Origin: RGIG1995 sp045658315
Lineage (GTDB): Bacteria > Bacillota > Clostridia > Oscillospirales > CAG-272
Length of the DNA: 46,651 nucleotides
Assembly (NCBI GenBank): GCA_045658315.1
Contig: JAZOUV010000079.1
Coordinates: 1 to 46,651, forward strand
Direction of reading: 5' to 3'
Both the position numbers and the translations under genes were made by a program. Shown piece after piece: positions 7,811 to 17,823 of the stretch; the stretch's first letter is position 1; each line of letters begins with the position of its first letter. The notes under the pieces were generated by a model. The model was not told where the DNA came from. It ran no database searches and saw only the letters and a list, made by a program, of their open reading frames with translations.

Positions 7811-9700
7811 ATGATGAATAATCAAACAAAAAATATGGAAGCTTTTTATTTGGGCGAATGTGATAATGCGTATTTATTTATGGGGTGCCACCCGATCACA
7901 ATGGATAATGTCAAAGGATATTTTTTCAGAGTTTGGGCTCCTTGTGCTGTCAGCGTAAGCGTTGTGGGAGATTTTAACTTTTGGAATACCGAAGACCTGA
8001 AAATGACAAAGAACCCCCATGGCGTTTGGGAGGCTTTTTCAAGGTATGCCAAACACGGTGATAAATATAAATATTATGTCGGCCAATCTAACGGGGGGTT
8101 CGAATATAAAATTGATCCTTATGCATTTCGTTTTGCCGACCTGCCGGATACATCAAGTGTTATTTACGATTATACGGGATATAAGTGGAATGACTTCAAG
8201 TACAGAGCACAAAACAAAAGAAAAAAAGTCTTTGAGAGTCCCATGAATATTTATGAATTGCATTTGGGTTCATGGAGGTTAAAAGAAGACGGAAGCTTTT
8301 ATAATTATTCCGAAATTGCAGATCTGCTCATTCCCTATATCAAGTACATGGGATATACACACATTGAGCTTCTGCCAATTACAGAGTATCCGTTTCCGCC
8401 TTCTTGGGGGTATCAGGTAACCGGTTATTTTGCCCCTACCTTCAGATACGGCGAACCGAAACTATTTATGGAATTTATTGATAAATGTCATATAAACGGG
8501 ATAGGCGTTATTCTTGACTGGGTGCCTGCCCATTTTCCAAAGGACAGCTACGGATTGTATGAATATGACGGAACGTACTGTTATGAAGTACGTGATCCTT
8601 CGATGAACGAACATCCCGAGTGGAATACAAGAATTTTTGACTATTCGAGAAATGAGGTAAGGTCATTTTTAATTTCAAGTGCTTTGTTTTGGATAAGAGA
8701 ATATCACATAGACGGTATCAGAGTTGATGCTGTTGCTTCAATGCTTTATCTTGACTACGGAAGAACATCGTATGTTCCAAATAAATTCGGCGGTAACTAT
8801 AATCTTGACGCAATAGCGTTTTTGCAAAAGTTGAATGAATTTGCATTTAAAGAAAACAATGCAGTACTGATGATAGCAGAGGAATCAACGGCATTTCCTA
8901 TGGTTACAAAGCCGTCGTATTTAGGCGGACTTGGGTTCAATTTCAAGTGGAATATGGGATGGATGAACGACATGCTTACATATATGTCGAAAGATCCGCT
9001 TTTCAGAAAAGGAGAACATAACCGTTTAACTTTTTCGCTGACATACGCTTTTTCGGAAAACTTTATTTTGCCTTTTTCTCATGATGAAGTGGTTCATGGA
9101 AAAAGCTCCATGATCGATAAAATGCCGGGTGACTATGATTCTAAGTTTGACAATCTTAGAGTATTATATGCATATATTATTGCTCATCCCGGAAAAAAAC
9201 TGTCCTTTATGGGAAATGAGTTCGGTCAGTTTATTGAATGGAATTTCAAACAGCAGCTTGATTGGTTCTTGCTTGAGTATGATAAACACAAAATGCTTCA
9301 TACTACTGTTAGGGATTTGAACCGTTTATATCTTAATAATTCCCATTTTTGGGAAAATGATTCCGATTGGAATGGATTTAAATGGATATCTGCCGATGAC
9401 TTCTCTCAAAGCATTATAGCGTTCCGTCGTATTAACAAAAGCGGAGATGAAATTATTTGTATATTTAATTTTTGTCCGGTTACGCGTTGCAATTACAGGC
9501 TCGGTTTGCCAAAGAAGGGTGTATATCGTCCTATATTCTCAACAGATAGAAAAAAATACGGCGGTTCATCTGTAAAATTAAGAAAAGTTACGGCTGAACG
9601 TATTTCGTTCCACGGCTACGATTATTCTGGGGAGTTTACTATACCTGCCATGTCGGCAGTCTTCTATAAAAAACAAAAAAACAGTTTGGAGGGAATCTAA
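7811..9700 (+). CDS. glgB: 1,4-alpha-glucan branching enzyme (GH13)
   Basis: Makes alpha-1,6 branches in glycogen. About 629 residues, typical length. An N-terminal CBM48-like domain (FFRVWAPCAVSVSVVGDFNFW) precedes the GH13 barrel. Conserved regions are DWVPAHF (near 236), GIRVDAV with nucleophile Asp306, IAEEST with acid/base Glu357, and LPFSHDEVVHGK. A C-terminal beta domain ends the protein. GGGAGG at 7801-7806 favours ATG 7811 or, with better 7-nt spacing, ATG 7814; an in-frame TTG at 7790 lies upstream of this ribosome site and is unlikely. TATAAT at 7781-7786 is a possible -10 but lacks a clear -35. First gene of the glg operon; its stop overlaps the glgC start by one base. Confidence 0.97.
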   Translation: MMNNQTKNMEAFYLGECDNAYLFMGCHPITMDNVKGYFFRVWAPCAVSVSVVGDFNFWNTEDLKMTKNPHGVWEAFSRYAKHGDKYKYYVGQSNGGFEYKIDPYAFRFADLPDTSSVIYDYTGYKWNDFKYRAQNKRKKVFESPMNIYELHLGSWRLKEDGSFYNYSEIADLLIPYIKYMGYTHIELLPITEYPFPPSWGYQVTGYFAPTFRYGEPKLFMEFIDKCHINGIGVILDWVPAHFPKDSYGLYEYDGTYCYEVRDPSMNEHPEWNTRIFDYSRNEVRSFLISSALFWIREYHIDGIRVDAVASMLYLDYGRTSYVPNKFGGNYNLDAIAFLQKLNEFAFKENNAVLMIAEESTAFPMVTKPSYLGGLGFNFKWNMGWMNDMLTYMSKDPLFRKGEHNRLTFSLTYAFSENFILPFSHDEVVHGKSSMIDKMPGDYDSKFDNLRVLYAYIIAHPGKKLSFMGNEFGQFIEWNFKQQLDWFLLEYDKHKMLHTTVRDLNRLYLNNSHFWENDSDWNGFKWISADDFSQSIIAFRRINKSGDEIICIFNFCPVTRCNYRLGLPKKGVYRPIFSTDRKKYGGSSVKLRKVTAERISFHGYDYSGEFTIPAMSAVFYKKQKNSLEGI

Positions 9701-10890
9701 TGTTATTCCAAAAAAAAGATTGTGTTGCAATGATTCTGGCGGGCGGTCAGGGAAGCAGACTTGTGGTTTTGACCGAAAACACCGCCAAGCCCGCAGTACC
9801 TTTCGGGGGGAAATACAGGCTTATCGACTTCCCGTTATCTAATTGCATCAATTCGGGGATAGATACGGTTGGTATTCTTACCCAGTATCAGCCTCTCCAG
9901 CTTAATGAATATATCGGTAACGGTATGCCTTGGGGACTTAACAGCACAAACGGCGGGATCCACGTTCTTTCTCCCTATTCCAAAAGCGAAAGCTCCGAAT
10001 GGTATAAAGGTACTGCCAATGCTATATTCCAAAACATTTCTTTTCTTGAAAGATACAATCCCGACAATGTTCTTATTCTCTCGGGCGACCATATTTATAA
10101 AATGGATTATTCAAAGATGCTTCAGGTTCACAACAAAAAGAAAGCTGACTGTACTATAGGTGTTTTCGATGTGCCGATCGAAGAGGCAAGCCGTTTTGGT
10201 ATCATGAACACAAACCCTGACGGAAGAATATATGAATTTGAAGAAAAGCCGAAAGAGCCAAAAAGTACAAAGGCATCAATGGGTATATACATCTTTAAGT
10301 GGAAAGTTCTTAAAAAACATCTTATTGCCGACAACGAAGACCCCGAGTCCAATAACGATTTCGGAAAGAATATTATTCCCAAGCTTCTTGAAGACAAATA
10401 CAAGCTCTTTGCATACTCCTTTGACGGTTATTGGAAGGATGTAGGAACAATAGACAGTCTTTGGCGGTCAAATATGGATATATTAGGTGATGATCCGAAA
10501 TTTGATTTGTTTGATGGAGAACAAAAGATATATTCCAGAAACTATGCGAACCCCTCAACCTTTATCGCTAAAGGTGCTAAAGTAGTAAATTCCTATATAG
10601 CAGAGGGAAGTACAGTATACGGTAATGTATATAATTCGATTATTTCTACAGGTTGTACCGTAGGAAAGAATGCCGTTATCTCAAACAGTTTTGTTATGCC
10701 GAATACACAGATAGGACGAAATTCGGTTATCAAGTATGCAATAATCGGTGAGGATTCGGTTGTTAATGCAAATGCGAGGATTGGCGACATTCCTGAGTTC
10801 TATGATAAGAACAAGTGGGGGATTGCCGTTGTCGGTAAGGATAAGGTCGTTCCTCAGAACAAGATTCTTTTGCCTAAAGAGATATTCTAA
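9700..10890 (+). CDS. glgC: Glucose-1-phosphate adenylyltransferase, catalytic subunit
   Basis: Makes ADP-glucose from ATP and glucose-1-phosphate, the committed step of bacterial glycogen synthesis. It has 396 residues. The nucleotidyltransferase loop AGGQGSR (residues 14-20) and KPAVPFGGKYRLIDFPLSNC are intact, as are LSGDHIYKMDY (metal/catalytic Asp), FEEKP, and the C-terminal left-handed beta-helix (VVNSYIAEGSTVYGNV and following hexapeptide-like repeats). The Gly often seen after GSRL is Val (GSRLVVLT), at a variable position. GGAGGGA sits 5 nt before the ATG, and the start overlaps the glgB stop, so translation is probably coupled. With GlgD next, it likely forms a GlgC-GlgD heterotetramer as in other Firmicutes. 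Confidence 0.97.
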   Translation: MLFQKKDCVAMILAGGQGSRLVVLTENTAKPAVPFGGKYRLIDFPLSNCINSGIDTVGILTQYQPLQLNEYIGNGMPWGLNSTNGGIHVLSPYSKSESSEWYKGTANAIFQNISFLERYNPDNVLILSGDHIYKMDYSKMLQVHNKKKADCTIGVFDVPIEEASRFGIMNTNPDGRIYEFEEKPKEPKSTKASMGIYIFKWKVLKKHLIADNEDPESNNDFGKNIIPKLLEDKYKLFAYSFDGYWKDVGTIDSLWRSNMDILGDDPKFDLFDGEQKIYSRNYANPSTFIAKGAKVVNSYIAEGSTVYGNVYNSIISTGCTVGKNAVISNSFVMPNTQIGRNSVIKYAIIGEDSVVNANARIGDIPEFYDKNKWGIAVVGKDKVVPQNKILLPKEIF

Positions 10891-10933
10891 CCTGAAGATA
10901 TATGAAAAATAGAACAGAGAGGTGGATTTTGAC

Positions 10934-12043
10934 ATGAAAGCAATGGGTATTATTTTTTCAAATATATATGACAGCACATTGGGCGAGCTTACAAACCACA
11001 GGACAGTGGCTTCATTGCCGTTTGGCGGAAGATACAGGCAGATCGACTTTGTACTTTCCAATATGTCTAATTCAAGCATTTATAAAGTAGGTCTTATTAC
11101 CAAATATAATTATCGCTCTCTTATGGATCATCTTGGTTCTGCGGCTGACTGGGATTTGAGAAGAAAGAATGAGGAACTTGTTATCCTTCCGCCATTCGCA
11201 AGCGGACATACAGGTGTTTATAAAGGAAAACTTGAGGCGTTGTATTCTGCAGTATCTTTTATCGATAATCCTGCATACGACTATGTTGTGGTATCTGATT
11301 CAACCGTACTTTGTAATATAGATTTCAGACCTGCCATCGATAATCACATAAGGTCGGGAGCTGATGTTACAGTTATTTCTAACCGAGAGCCTGAGAACAC
11401 CCAAAAGCATCCTTTGATAGTTTATGCAGATAAAAAGAATAAGGCTCAGTCAATACTTCTTGATTCGTCTTCCAATGAAATTGCTTTTGTCGGAATGGGG
11501 ATGTTTATTATAAAAAGACAGCTTCTCGTTGACGCTTTGAATGAGTCTCATTCAAAAGGTTATGTTCACTTTGAAAAAGATTATTTGCAGAGATACTTTA
11601 ATAGCGGTAAACTTAAAGTATCAGTATATGAATTCAAGGGTATAGTTTTAAGAAACGAGAACATAAAGAGCTACTATGCAAACAATATGGCTCTTCTCAG
11701 CGAAAAAACAAGAAACGGACTCTTCGGTAAGTATCCTATTTACACAAAAATAAGGGATGAAATGCCGTCGTATTACTGTGAAACTTCCGTTGTTGAAAAC
11801 AGTCTTTTGGCGGACGGCTGTAAGCTTTACGGAAAGGTGAAAGACAGTATTCTATTTCGAGACGTTACCGTCAACGAAGGGGCAGAGCTTAATGGGTGTA
11901 TCGTAATGCAGGGGACACGTATCGGTAAAGATGCTAAGCTTGAATGTGTTATTCTTGATAAAAACGTAAAAATATCCGACGGTGCGGAGTTAAAGGGTAC
12001 TCCGGAACATCCCGTCATAATTAAAAAAGGAGAGACTGTATGA
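10934..12043 (+). CDS. glgD: Glucose-1-phosphate adenylyltransferase, GlgD regulatory subunit
   Basis: Catalytically degenerate partner of GlgC. About 369 residues. The nucleotidyltransferase fold is recognisable (ASLPFGGRYRQIDFVLSNMSNSS, YDYVVVSDSTVLCNIDF), but the phosphate-binding GGxGxR loop is replaced by FSNIYDSTLGELT, and the catalytic GDH is replaced by SDS. These losses are the hallmark of GlgD. A C-terminal beta-helix region follows. ATG 10934 is preceded by AGAGGTGG; a GTG at 10922 is in frame but lies within this ribosome site. The last four bases overlap glgA (ATGA). In Bacillus-type systems GlgD raises GlgC activity; the same is inferred here. Confidence 0.95.
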   Translation: MKAMGIIFSNIYDSTLGELTNHRTVASLPFGGRYRQIDFVLSNMSNSSIYKVGLITKYNYRSLMDHLGSAADWDLRRKNEELVILPPFASGHTGVYKGKLEALYSAVSFIDNPAYDYVVVSDSTVLCNIDFRPAIDNHIRSGADVTVISNREPENTQKHPLIVYADKKNKAQSILLDSSSNEIAFVGMGMFIIKRQLLVDALNESHSKGYVHFEKDYLQRYFNSGKLKVSVYEFKGIVLRNENIKSYYANNMALLSEKTRNGLFGKYPIYTKIRDEMPSYYCETSVVENSLLADGCKLYGKVKDSILFRDVTVNEGAELNGCIVMQGTRIGKDAKLECVILDKNVKISDGAELKGTPEHPVIIKKGETV

Positions 12044-13470
12044 AAATTGTCTTCACAGCAAGTGAAGCTGCACCGTTTATAAAGACAGGCGGACTTGGGG
12101 ATGTTGCCGAGGCTCTTCCTGCTGCTTTGTCTAAAATAAAGGAAAATGAGGTTATCTTATTTTTGCCTTACTACAGCAAAATAAAGAATAATCCTTCCAT
12201 TGAGACAGAATATGTAACCGACTTTGAAGTTAATCTCGCATGGAGGAGACAGTATGTAGGTATATTTAAATATAAAAGCCGCATGAAAAAGCTAAAGGTT
12301 TATTTCATTGACAACGAATTTTATTTTAAAAGAGACAGTGAATACGGTCAGTGCGATGACGGAGAGCGTTTTGCATACTTTTCCAAGGCTATCCTTGAAG
12401 CGTTGGTGAAGCTGGGTATTACACCCGATATTATCCACTGTAACGATTGGCAAACGGCACTCATTCCCATTTTGCTGCACGCTTTTTATCAGGAAACCTT
12501 AGGCGGTGCAAAAACAGTCTTTACAATTCATAACATTGAATACCAAGGCTGGTGCGACCCGTATTTCCTTGCAGATACATTGGGGCTTGATGAAAGCTAC
12601 AGAAATGTGCTTACCTACAACAACTCAATAAACTTTATGAAAGGAGCTGTTCTGTGTGCCGATGCTTTGACAACAGTATCAAAGACCTATGCACTGGAAA
12701 TTAAATATCCCTACTACGCTCACGGTCTTTCCTCGATCATTGAAGAACACACTTTTAAGCTTAACGGTGTTGTAAACGGTATTAATCTTGAAATGAATGA
12801 TCCCGAAAAAGATAAAGCTTTGGTTTGTAATTACGGAAAGAAAGACTGGGAGGTGGGGAAGAAGACCAATAAAGCGGCACTTCAAAAAAAACTTGGTCTT
12901 GAAATAAGACAGGATGTTCCGTTGATCGGAATGGTGTCGAGAATAGTTTCTCACAAGGGCTTTGAGCTTATCTGTGATATTGCAACAGAACTTCTCAAAC
13001 AAGACGTTCAGTTGGTTATACTTGGAACGGGCGACCGGTATTTTGAACAAATGTTAGAGAATACAGCAAAAACAAACGAGGGTAAATTCTCTTTAAATCT
13101 TTGTTTTGATTCTTCTCTCGCATCACAAATATATGCATCGTCCGATATCTATCTTATGCCCTCAAAGAGTGAGCCTTGCGGACTGTCTCAGCTCATTGCA
13201 ATGAGATACGGAGCTGTTCCCGTTGTTAATGCTACGGGCGGTTTAAAAGATACGGTTATTCCTTTTGACGGACTTGAAAACGGAACCGGATTTAATTTTC
13301 AAAGCTATAGCAGAGAAGATCTTTTAGGGGCGTTGAATCGTTGTATAACAGTTTATTATAACAATAAAACTGCATGGAATAAAATTGTATCAAACGCTAT
13401 GTCTTTTGATTCTTCATGGGACAAGCCGGCAAAAGAATATATGGAAATATATAAAAAGTGTCTGAGTTGA
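12040..13470 (+). CDS. glgA: Glycogen synthase (GT5, ADP-glucose dependent)
   Basis: Elongates alpha-1,4-glucan from ADP-glucose. It has 476 residues, the usual length. The N-terminal KTGGLGD motif (Lys15) binds ADP-glucose. HCNDWQTALIPIL and FTIHNIEYQGW are conserved GT5 segments. The C-terminal Rossmann half has VSRIVSHKGFELI and the donor-site motif MPSKSEPCGLSQLIAMRYGAVPVVNATGGLKDTV. AAAAGGAGA precedes the ATG, which overlaps the glgD stop. Its own stop overlaps a TTGACA (13467-13472), but no good -10 follows at the right distance. Confidence 0.97.
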   Translation: MKIVFTASEAAPFIKTGGLGDVAEALPAALSKIKENEVILFLPYYSKIKNNPSIETEYVTDFEVNLAWRRQYVGIFKYKSRMKKLKVYFIDNEFYFKRDSEYGQCDDGERFAYFSKAILEALVKLGITPDIIHCNDWQTALIPILLHAFYQETLGGAKTVFTIHNIEYQGWCDPYFLADTLGLDESYRNVLTYNNSINFMKGAVLCADALTTVSKTYALEIKYPYYAHGLSSIIEEHTFKLNGVVNGINLEMNDPEKDKALVCNYGKKDWEVGKKTNKAALQKKLGLEIRQDVPLIGMVSRIVSHKGFELICDIATELLKQDVQLVILGTGDRYFEQMLENTAKTNEGKFSLNLCFDSSLASQIYASSDIYLMPSKSEPCGLSQLIAMRYGAVPVVNATGGLKDTVIPFDGLENGTGFNFQSYSREDLLGALNRCITVYYNNKTAWNKIVSNAMSFDSSWDKPAKEYMEIYKKCLS

Positions 13471-13538
13471 CATATAATTGTATATATACCACAATCACAT
13501 GATTATTTTACTTAGCAACACCAAAGGAGTTTTTACTA

Positions 13539-15947
13539 ATGCAAAAAGAAAAAATCGACTTGCTTAATATTTTAAACGACACATCAACAAGACTTTTTAG
13601 TTGTAATATTAACGAGTCAACAGAAAAACAGTTATATAAAACGATTTGTACCGTTTTGCGTGAAATGCTTGCTAAAAAGAGGAAAGACTTTAAAAATGAC
13701 TTCTCGGGAAAAGAAAAAAAGCAGGTGTATTATATGTCTATGGAGTTTCTTGTAGGTACTTCTTTAAGAAATAATTTATATAATATTGGATTGGAAAACG
13801 AATTCAGAGCTGTTTTAAAAGAGCAGGGCTTTGATCTTGACTCTTTGTATGAGCTTGATCCTGATGCGGGTTTGGGAAACGGCGGTCTCGGCAGACTTGC
13901 TTCATGTTATATGGATTCGGCTACCGGGCTTAATATGCCTATTACAGGTTTTTCGATAAGATATGAATTCGGTATATTCAAACAAAAAATTATTGACGGC
14001 TGGCAGATGGAGTTTCCCGACAACTGGCTTGAAAACGGAGATGTATGGCTTCAAGCCCGTCCCGATGAAAGCTACGAAGTCAAGTTCGGCGGTACGGTAA
14101 GCGAATGGTTTGATAACGGGCAGTTCAAGGCTGTTCAAACGGGTTATCAAAGTGTTATTGCCGTTCCATACGATATGTATATTTCGGGTTACGGTTCCGG
14201 TGCCGTCAACAAGCTTATCTTGTGGAGTGCGAATGTTCCGGGCTTTGATATGCATGCTTTTTCGAGAGGGGAATACATGCGTTCTCTTGAGCAGAACACA
14301 ATGGCAGAGGTAATATCTAAGGTGCTTTATCCTGCTGACAATCATATTGAAGGGAAAAGACTGCGTCTGAAACAGCAATATTTGCTCGTATCTGCTTCCT
14401 TGCAGAGTATAATTGCAAAGCATTTGAAGAAGTATGCTACATTGGATAATTTTGCAGATAAGGTGTCTATTCATATTAACGACACGCATCCGGCTCTTTG
14501 TGTTCCCGAGCTGATGAGACTGCTTATTGATGAGCACGGATACAGTTGGGACAAAGCTTGGGAGATCACATGCAAGACATTGTCTTACACCAATCATACG
14601 GTTATGAGTGAAGCTTTGGAAAAATGGAGCGAATGGCTGTTTATTGAACAGCTTCCCAGAGTTTATTCTATCGTTGCAGAAATAAACAGACGACTTATTG
14701 CGGTGTTGAATAAAGTGTATCCCGGCGACTCGGCAAAGGTCAATTATATGGCTCCGATTGCTGACGGTGAGGTGCGTATGGCAAATCTTTGTCTTGCTTG
14801 TTGTCACAAGGTAAACGGTGTTTCAAAGCTTCATACGGAAATCTTGAAAAACAGTATTTTCAACGATTATTATAATCTTGACAACAGCCGTTTTATAAAC
14901 GTTACAAACGGAATAGCGTACAGAAGATGGTTATGTCAGGCAAACCCCAAGCTTACCGATTATATTTCTGAGCTTATCGGTGACGGTTTTAAAAATGACG
15001 CTAATGAGCTTGAACAGCTTCTTAAGTATAAAAATGATTCGGTGGTTCTTAAAGAACTTGCGAAGATCAAGAGAGAAAACAAGTTGGTTCTTGCAGAATA
15101 TATCGCACACAAAAACGGCGTAAATATTGATCCCGATTCTATTTTCGACGTACAGATCAAGAGGCTTCATGAGTATAAGAGACAGCTTTTGAATGTTCTT
15201 CAGATACTTTTGATGTACAACCGTATAAAAAATAATCCTAACGCAGAATATGTCCCGAGAACATTTATCTTCGGTGCTAAGGCTTCTGCGGGTTATGACC
15301 TTGCAAAACAGATCATCAGTCTTATTTCTGCCGTATCGGAGCTTGTTAATAATGATCCTGTTATCAAGAACAGAACTAAGGTAGTTTTCCTTGAGGATTA
15401 CAGAGTATCACTTGCCGAAATGATTATACCTGCTGCCGAAATCTCTGAGCAGATCTCTGTTGCGGGTAAAGAGGCTTCGGGAACAGGTAATATGAAGCTT
15501 ATGATAAACGGTGCAGTTACCTTAGGTACACTCGATGGTGCAAACGTCGAAATACTCGAGCAGGTGGGTGAAGACAACATGTTCTTGTTCGGTATGGATG
15601 TAGATGAAGTTAAAGAGCTTTGGAAGAGAGGATATAATCCAAACGAGTTTATTGCAAAGAGCCCCGAGCTTCGTCAAGTAGTAAACATGCTTACATCGGG
15701 CGTACTCGGCAGACGTTTTGATGACATTGCGGCATCGCTTCTTACCAACAGGTATGGTGTTGCTGATCAGTATATGGCTCTGGCTGATTTTGACGACTAC
15801 GCAAGGGCACAGAACCTTGTATCTGAAACCTATAAAAATAAAGAGGTGTTTATGAAAATGTCTCTTACAAATATTGCAAAGGCAGGAATATTCTCCGCCG
15901 ACCGTTCCGTTTTGGAATACGCGGAAAGAATATGGAATTTAAATTAA
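13539..15947 (+). CDS. glgP: Glycogen/starch/alpha-glucan phosphorylase (GT35)
   Basis: Releases glucose-1-phosphate from non-reducing ends of alpha-1,4-glucan using PLP. It has 802 residues. YYMSMEFLVGTSLRNNL is the N-terminal signature, and DAGLGNGGLGRLASCYMDS lies in the active-site region. The PLP-binding Lys is about residue 653 in EASGTGNMKLMINGA, followed by VTLGTLDGANVEI. AAAGGAG sits 8 nt before the ATG. It lies 68 nt after glgA; this gap contains a weak promoter-like pair (TTGTAT at 13478 and GATTAT at 13501), so internal initiation is possible but unproven. The stop overlaps the next start by one base. Confidence 0.97.
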   Translation: MQKEKIDLLNILNDTSTRLFSCNINESTEKQLYKTICTVLREMLAKKRKDFKNDFSGKEKKQVYYMSMEFLVGTSLRNNLYNIGLENEFRAVLKEQGFDLDSLYELDPDAGLGNGGLGRLASCYMDSATGLNMPITGFSIRYEFGIFKQKIIDGWQMEFPDNWLENGDVWLQARPDESYEVKFGGTVSEWFDNGQFKAVQTGYQSVIAVPYDMYISGYGSGAVNKLILWSANVPGFDMHAFSRGEYMRSLEQNTMAEVISKVLYPADNHIEGKRLRLKQQYLLVSASLQSIIAKHLKKYATLDNFADKVSIHINDTHPALCVPELMRLLIDEHGYSWDKAWEITCKTLSYTNHTVMSEALEKWSEWLFIEQLPRVYSIVAEINRRLIAVLNKVYPGDSAKVNYMAPIADGEVRMANLCLACCHKVNGVSKLHTEILKNSIFNDYYNLDNSRFINVTNGIAYRRWLCQANPKLTDYISELIGDGFKNDANELEQLLKYKNDSVVLKELAKIKRENKLVLAEYIAHKNGVNIDPDSIFDVQIKRLHEYKRQLLNVLQILLMYNRIKNNPNAEYVPRTFIFGAKASAGYDLAKQIISLISAVSELVNNDPVIKNRTKVVFLEDYRVSLAEMIIPAAEISEQISVAGKEASGTGNMKLMINGAVTLGTLDGANVEILEQVGEDNMFLFGMDVDEVKELWKRGYNPNEFIAKSPELRQVVNMLTSGVLGRRFDDIAASLLTNRYGVADQYMALADFDDYARAQNLVSETYKNKEVFMKMSLTNIAKAGIFSADRSVLEYAERIWNLN

Positions 15948-17794
15948 TGCGAATCTTATACAACAGTAAAAACACAATATATAAATCTAAGTTCGGCACC
16001 CTTTGCGAAAACGAGGGGTGTACCTTAAATATTTATATTCCCAAAAACTGTAAAACTGTTAGATCTACCCTTGTTTTTAACAGAGAAGATAATAGCAGAT
16101 TTTCAACATATTGTATGGAAAAAAACGGTGAATATGAGGAATATGAAATTTTTTCTTGCGACGTTTCTTTTGCAAGAGCGGGACTGTTCTTTTATTATTT
16201 TGTCATTGAGACCGAAAACGAAAAATTCTCTCTGTATAAACAGGGATATGATATGACAAATATGGAAGATGGGGATTACTGGCAACTCTCGGTTATTCCT
16301 AATGATTTTAACGTGTCAGAGGAGTTTGTGGGGAGGGTAATGTATCAAATTTTTCCCGATAGATTTAATAAATCGGGGGGCTGTGATGTTTCCGCTAAGC
16401 TGAAACCTTTTTTGATTCATGACAATATTGTTGATGTTCCGTATTTTTTGCCGGATGAAAAGGGAGTTGTTCAAAACAATGACTTTTTCGGCGGTAATCT
16501 AAAAGGGATAACTGAAAAAATAGGATATTTGAAAAGTCTGAACGTCGGTATTATTTATCTTAATCCAATATTTAAAGCTTATTCCAACCATAGATATGAT
16601 ACGGCAGACTATAAAAAAATTGACGAGCTTTTGGGCACTGAGGAAGATTTTAAAGAATTATGTCTTGTCGCACATGCCGAGGGAATAAAGATTATACTTG
16701 ACGGAGTTTTTTCCCATACAGGCTCAAACAGTATTTATTTTGACTCGGAGTCGATTTTCGGGAACGGTGCCGTTTCAAATCCCGCATCTCCGTATCGTGC
16801 TTGGTTCAATTTTAAACATTACCCGAATGATTACACATCATGGTGGGGAATAAAAACGTTGCCTTGCGTGGATGAAAACAACGAGTCATATAAAAAATAT
16901 ATTATAAATGACGAGGACAGCGTCGTTGCTCATTGGCTGAGGCTTGGAGCTGACGGATTCCGTCTTGACGTTGCTGACGAGCTTCCTGATTCGTTTATAC
17001 AGGCTCTTAGAAAAAGAATGAAGGAAATAAAAAAATCTTCGTTTTTGATAGGTGAAGTGTGGGAAGATGCTTCAAATAAGTGCAGTTACGGAGTCAGACG
17101 AAAGTATTTTACCGAAGGTGAGCTTGATTCGGTTATGAACTATCCTTTCAAAAATGCAATAATTGATTTTGTGCTTGGCAAAGACGGAGGTTATTCTTTC
17201 AGAGATACCGTAATGTCGATTGCCGAAAACTATCCCGATTGTGTTTTGAAGAGTATGATGAATGTTTTATCAACGCACGATACTGTCAGAATAATTACTG
17301 CTCTCGGAGTAAAAGATGTGCCTCCCCAAAAAAGAGAAAGAGCGTTGTATCGTATGAGTGAGGCAGAATGGGAAATCGCAAAATCAAGGCTTTTTCTCGC
17401 GGTATTTTTGCAGTTTGTTTTGCCGGGAAATCCGTGTATTTACTATGGTGACGAAATAGGGACACAGGGCTTTGAGGATCCTTTCTGCAGATCGTTCTTT
17501 CAGTGGCATAAAACAACGAAAAAAAACGATATTCTTTCATTTTACAAAGAAATAACGGCACTTAAGGCTTCCTCGGAAATTTTAAACCATGGACACGTAA
17601 ACGTTTTTATTGAAAGACACGGGGTTTCAAGGATAGAACGCACGCTGGGGGAAACAGTATTAACGGCATTTGCGAACGTGGGTGACGAGGCTTTAGTTAT
17701 AGAGACGGATAGAGAAGTTTTGTTATCAAAAAATGTCTTTTTTGAGGGTAATAAAAAAATTATAAAAATATTTGGTTTTATTTTGCTGTCGTGA
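15947..17794 (+). CDS. Intracellular GH13 alpha-amylase/neopullulanase-like glycoside hydrolase
   Basis: Alpha-glucan hydrolase or transglycosylase, about 615 residues, without signal peptide. An N-terminal beta domain (about 1-120) precedes the GH13 barrel, which opens with VMYQIFPDRF. Conserved regions are LDGVFSHTG, GFRLDVADEL with nucleophile Asp341, IGEVWED with acid/base Glu370, and LSTHDTVR. The layout resembles neopullulanase/cyclomaltodextrinase enzymes; no dedicated debranching enzyme (GlgX, PulA) is in the cluster, so this may supply debranching, though specificity cannot be read here. I chose ATG 15947, which shares a base with the glgP stop; ATG 15932 is an alternative with a modest GGAAAG. 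It is last in the operon, and no terminator separates it from the pfl promoter. Confidence 0.92.
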   Translation: MRILYNSKNTIYKSKFGTLCENEGCTLNIYIPKNCKTVRSTLVFNREDNSRFSTYCMEKNGEYEEYEIFSCDVSFARAGLFFYYFVIETENEKFSLYKQGYDMTNMEDGDYWQLSVIPNDFNVSEEFVGRVMYQIFPDRFNKSGGCDVSAKLKPFLIHDNIVDVPYFLPDEKGVVQNNDFFGGNLKGITEKIGYLKSLNVGIIYLNPIFKAYSNHRYDTADYKKIDELLGTEEDFKELCLVAHAEGIKIILDGVFSHTGSNSIYFDSESIFGNGAVSNPASPYRAWFNFKHYPNDYTSWWGIKTLPCVDENNESYKKYIINDEDSVVAHWLRLGADGFRLDVADELPDSFIQALRKRMKEIKKSSFLIGEVWEDASNKCSYGVRRKYFTEGELDSVMNYPFKNAIIDFVLGKDGGYSFRDTVMSIAENYPDCVLKSMMNVLSTHDTVRIITALGVKDVPPQKRERALYRMSEAEWEIAKSRLFLAVFLQFVLPGNPCIYYGDEIGTQGFEDPFCRSFFQWHKTTKKNDILSFYKEITALKASSEILNHGHVNVFIERHGVSRIERTLGETVLTAFANVGDEALVIETDREVLLSKNVFFEGNKKIIKIFGFILLS

Positions 17795-17823
17795 TTGACA
17801 AATGGATAAAATACGTGTATAAT
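17795..17823 (+). promoter_or_regulatory. Consensus promoter of the pflBA operon
   Basis: TTGACA, exactly 17 nt, TATAAT: a perfect sigma-A match. The -35 begins immediately after the stop codon of the GH13 gene. Predicted transcription start is near 17830, just before the riboswitch P1 stem. Confidence 0.88.

Noticed and set aside
9700..9790. Loss of a glycine in the GlgC loop (GSRLVVLT) as an inactivating change
   Set aside because: Position after GSRL varies among active enzymes, and all residues of the AGGQGSR loop and later catalytic motifs are present.
13467..13506. Strong promoter for glgP
   Set aside because: TTGACA at 13467 has no -10 at an acceptable distance; the alternative TTGTAT/GATTAT pair is weak, so I left it as a note.
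13902..14807. 301-codon open frame opposite glgP
   Set aside because: A long antisense frame within a highly conserved enzyme; composition (many His, Arg, Ser, Cys) is typical of a shadow frame.
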